The notes under the pieces: model-generated
Databases searched by the model: none
Told to the model about the DNA's origin: nothing
What the model saw: the letters and a program-made list of their open reading frames with translations, nothing else
Assembly (NCBI GenBank): GCA_023423475.1
Contig: JAFAFN010000241.1
Location: forward strand, 1-5,377
DNA: 5,377 nt
Reading direction: 5' to 3'
From: Actinomycetes bacterium
GTDB taxonomy: Bacteria; Actinomycetota; Acidimicrobiia; Acidimicrobiales; Microtrichaceae
Shown here: piece by piece, positions 4,770 through 5,377 of the stretch
Layout of the letters: the number at the start of each line of letters is the position of its first letter
Numbering within the stretch: the first letter of the stretch is position 1
Made by a program: the position numbers and the translations under genes

Positions 4770-5377
4770 TCAGTAGCTGAAGCCCTCGGGCAGGTCGCGT
4801 GGCAGCGTGTCGGGCAGCGCGGGGCGGCCATCGGCGTCGACGGGGTGGTCGTTGTCGAACCACTCCGGCCCCGGCCACATCCAGTCGTCGGCCAACGTCA
4901 TGTGCGCCGAGCGACGGGCGAAGCCCTCGGGGTGGTGGTACGCCCGGTAGCCCTTGCCGCTGCGCGGTCGACCGGGCATCTGGAAGCCGTCGCCCGAATG
5001 CCGACCACGCTTCGAGAACGGTCCGAACTTGGGCTCGTCGGAACCGGGCACGACACCGACGTGGAAGTCGCCGACCTCGTACTCCTTGATCGTCTGCACG
5101 GTCCACATGCCGTAGATGTCCCACATGAGCGACATCGAGGCCTCGTTGTCGGTGTGGGCGTAGCCGTACACCCAGCGCTTCTCGGGGAAGAACTCGTCCG
5201 CAGCGGCACCCATCTCGTAGGCCATGGTGATGCCGACGGCCTGACGCCGGAAGTCCTCGTGCACCCAGAGGTCGAACAGGAACGCCTCGTCGCGGGCGAG
5301 CTTGATCGGCAGCAGGCCCCGCTTGCCGTCGCCCTCGATCGGCGACTGGGTGAGCAGCCACATCTTGCCGATCGCAC
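4770..5377 (-). CDS. GNAT-family N-acetyltransferase-like protein with a long C-terminal tail (N-terminus outside window)
   Basis: The fragment is 201 residues, with the frame open through the window edge. AIGKMWLL (1-8) looks like the central beta strand of a GNAT fold, so the Met at 5363 is probably internal rather than the start. LFDLWVHEDFRRQAVGITMA (33-52) matches GNAT motif A, where the acetyl-CoA pyrophosphate loop normally reads Q/R-x-x-G-x-G/A; here it is R-R-Q-A-V-G, with the first Gly replaced by Ala. TDNEASMSLMWDIYGM (75-90) resembles motif B. The last 100 or so residues (from about 101) continue beyond the fold, are rich in Gly, Pro, Arg, Trp and His, and match nothing I recognise. 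Substrate is unknown. The gene converges on cysH with a 42-base gap, so it is not part of the sulfur operon. GNAT assignment is fairly safe at fold level only. Confidence 0.7.
   Translation of the reverse strand, partial: AIGKMWLLTQSPIEGDGKRGLLPIKLARDEAFLFDLWVHEDFRRQAVGITMAYEMGAAADEFFPEKRWVYGYAHTDNEASMSLMWDIYGMWTVQTIKEYEVGDFHVGVVPGSDEPKFGPFSKRGRHSGDGFQMPGRPRSGKGYRAYHHPEGFARRSAHMTLADDWMWPGPEWFDNDHPVDADGRPALPDTLPRDLPEGFSY

Noticed and set aside
4757..4771. Short inverted repeat GATCG/CGATC after the cysH hairpin
   Set aside because: Five-base arms overlapping the stop codon of the - strand gene are too short to claim as a site.
4600..5361. Open - strand frame of 253 codons overlapping cysH and the acetyltransferase
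   Set aside because: It is Arg-rich, lies in a different frame from the GNAT motifs and runs antisense into the conserved C-terminus of CysH.
1..5377. CRISPR array, tRNA, rRNA, insertion sequence or defence system
   Set aside because: I looked for regularly spaced repeats, cloverleaf-like segments, transposase motifs and effector domains on both strands and saw none; the window is filled by housekeeping genes.

Overview
The window is GC-rich, with strong G/C preference at third codon positions, and every stretch except short gaps is coding. It reads as ordinary chromosome of a high-GC actinobacterium. The plant-like class II DAHP synthase, the [4Fe-4S] APS-type CysH and a shortened primary-like sigma factor would fit Acidimicrobiia or a related lineage, but that placement is inference from memory of protein families and was not tested. 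I see no insertion sequence, phage gene, tRNA, rRNA or CRISPR array.

Layout: (1) 3-560, + strand, the C-terminal 185 residues of a sigma-70 family factor, cut by the window start. (2) 561-618, a 58-base gap that can fold almost entirely into one nested stem and also carries a promoter-like -10. (3) 619-1995, + strand, a complete class II DAHP synthase, first enzyme of the shikimate pathway. (4) 1996-2145, a 150-base regulatory gap with an inverted repeat, promoter-like elements and a 17-bp palindrome. (5) 2146-3978, + strand, a complete sirohaem [4Fe-4S] sulfite/nitrite reductase. (6) 3978-4727, + strand, a complete APS reductase (cysH) whose ATG shares one base with the reductase stop codon. 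(7) 4728-4769, a short convergent gap with a GC-rich hairpin. (8) 4770-5377, - strand, a GNAT-type acetyltransferase, missing its N-terminus at the window edge.

Genes 5 and 6 form a compact two-gene operon for assimilatory sulfate reduction: CysH takes adenylyl sulfate (APS) to sulfite, and the sirohaem enzyme takes sulfite to sulfide for cysteine synthesis. No ATP sulfurylase, ferredoxin, sirohaem synthesis gene or transporter lies in the window. DAHP synthase and the sigma factor belong to other processes, but DAHP synthase and the sulfur operon have matching promoter-like sequences (GGAC, 14 bases, then CGGTAAACTCG), which hints at recognition by the same sigma factor.

I found no clearly new multi-gene system. 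The observations most worth a second look are in the two upstream gaps: the 54-base fold over the DAHP synthase start, the shared promoter core, and the palindrome in the sulfite reductase leader. Next come the doubled cysteine-ligand motif in the reductase and the missing region 3 helix-turn-helix with altered region 4.2 in the sigma factor.
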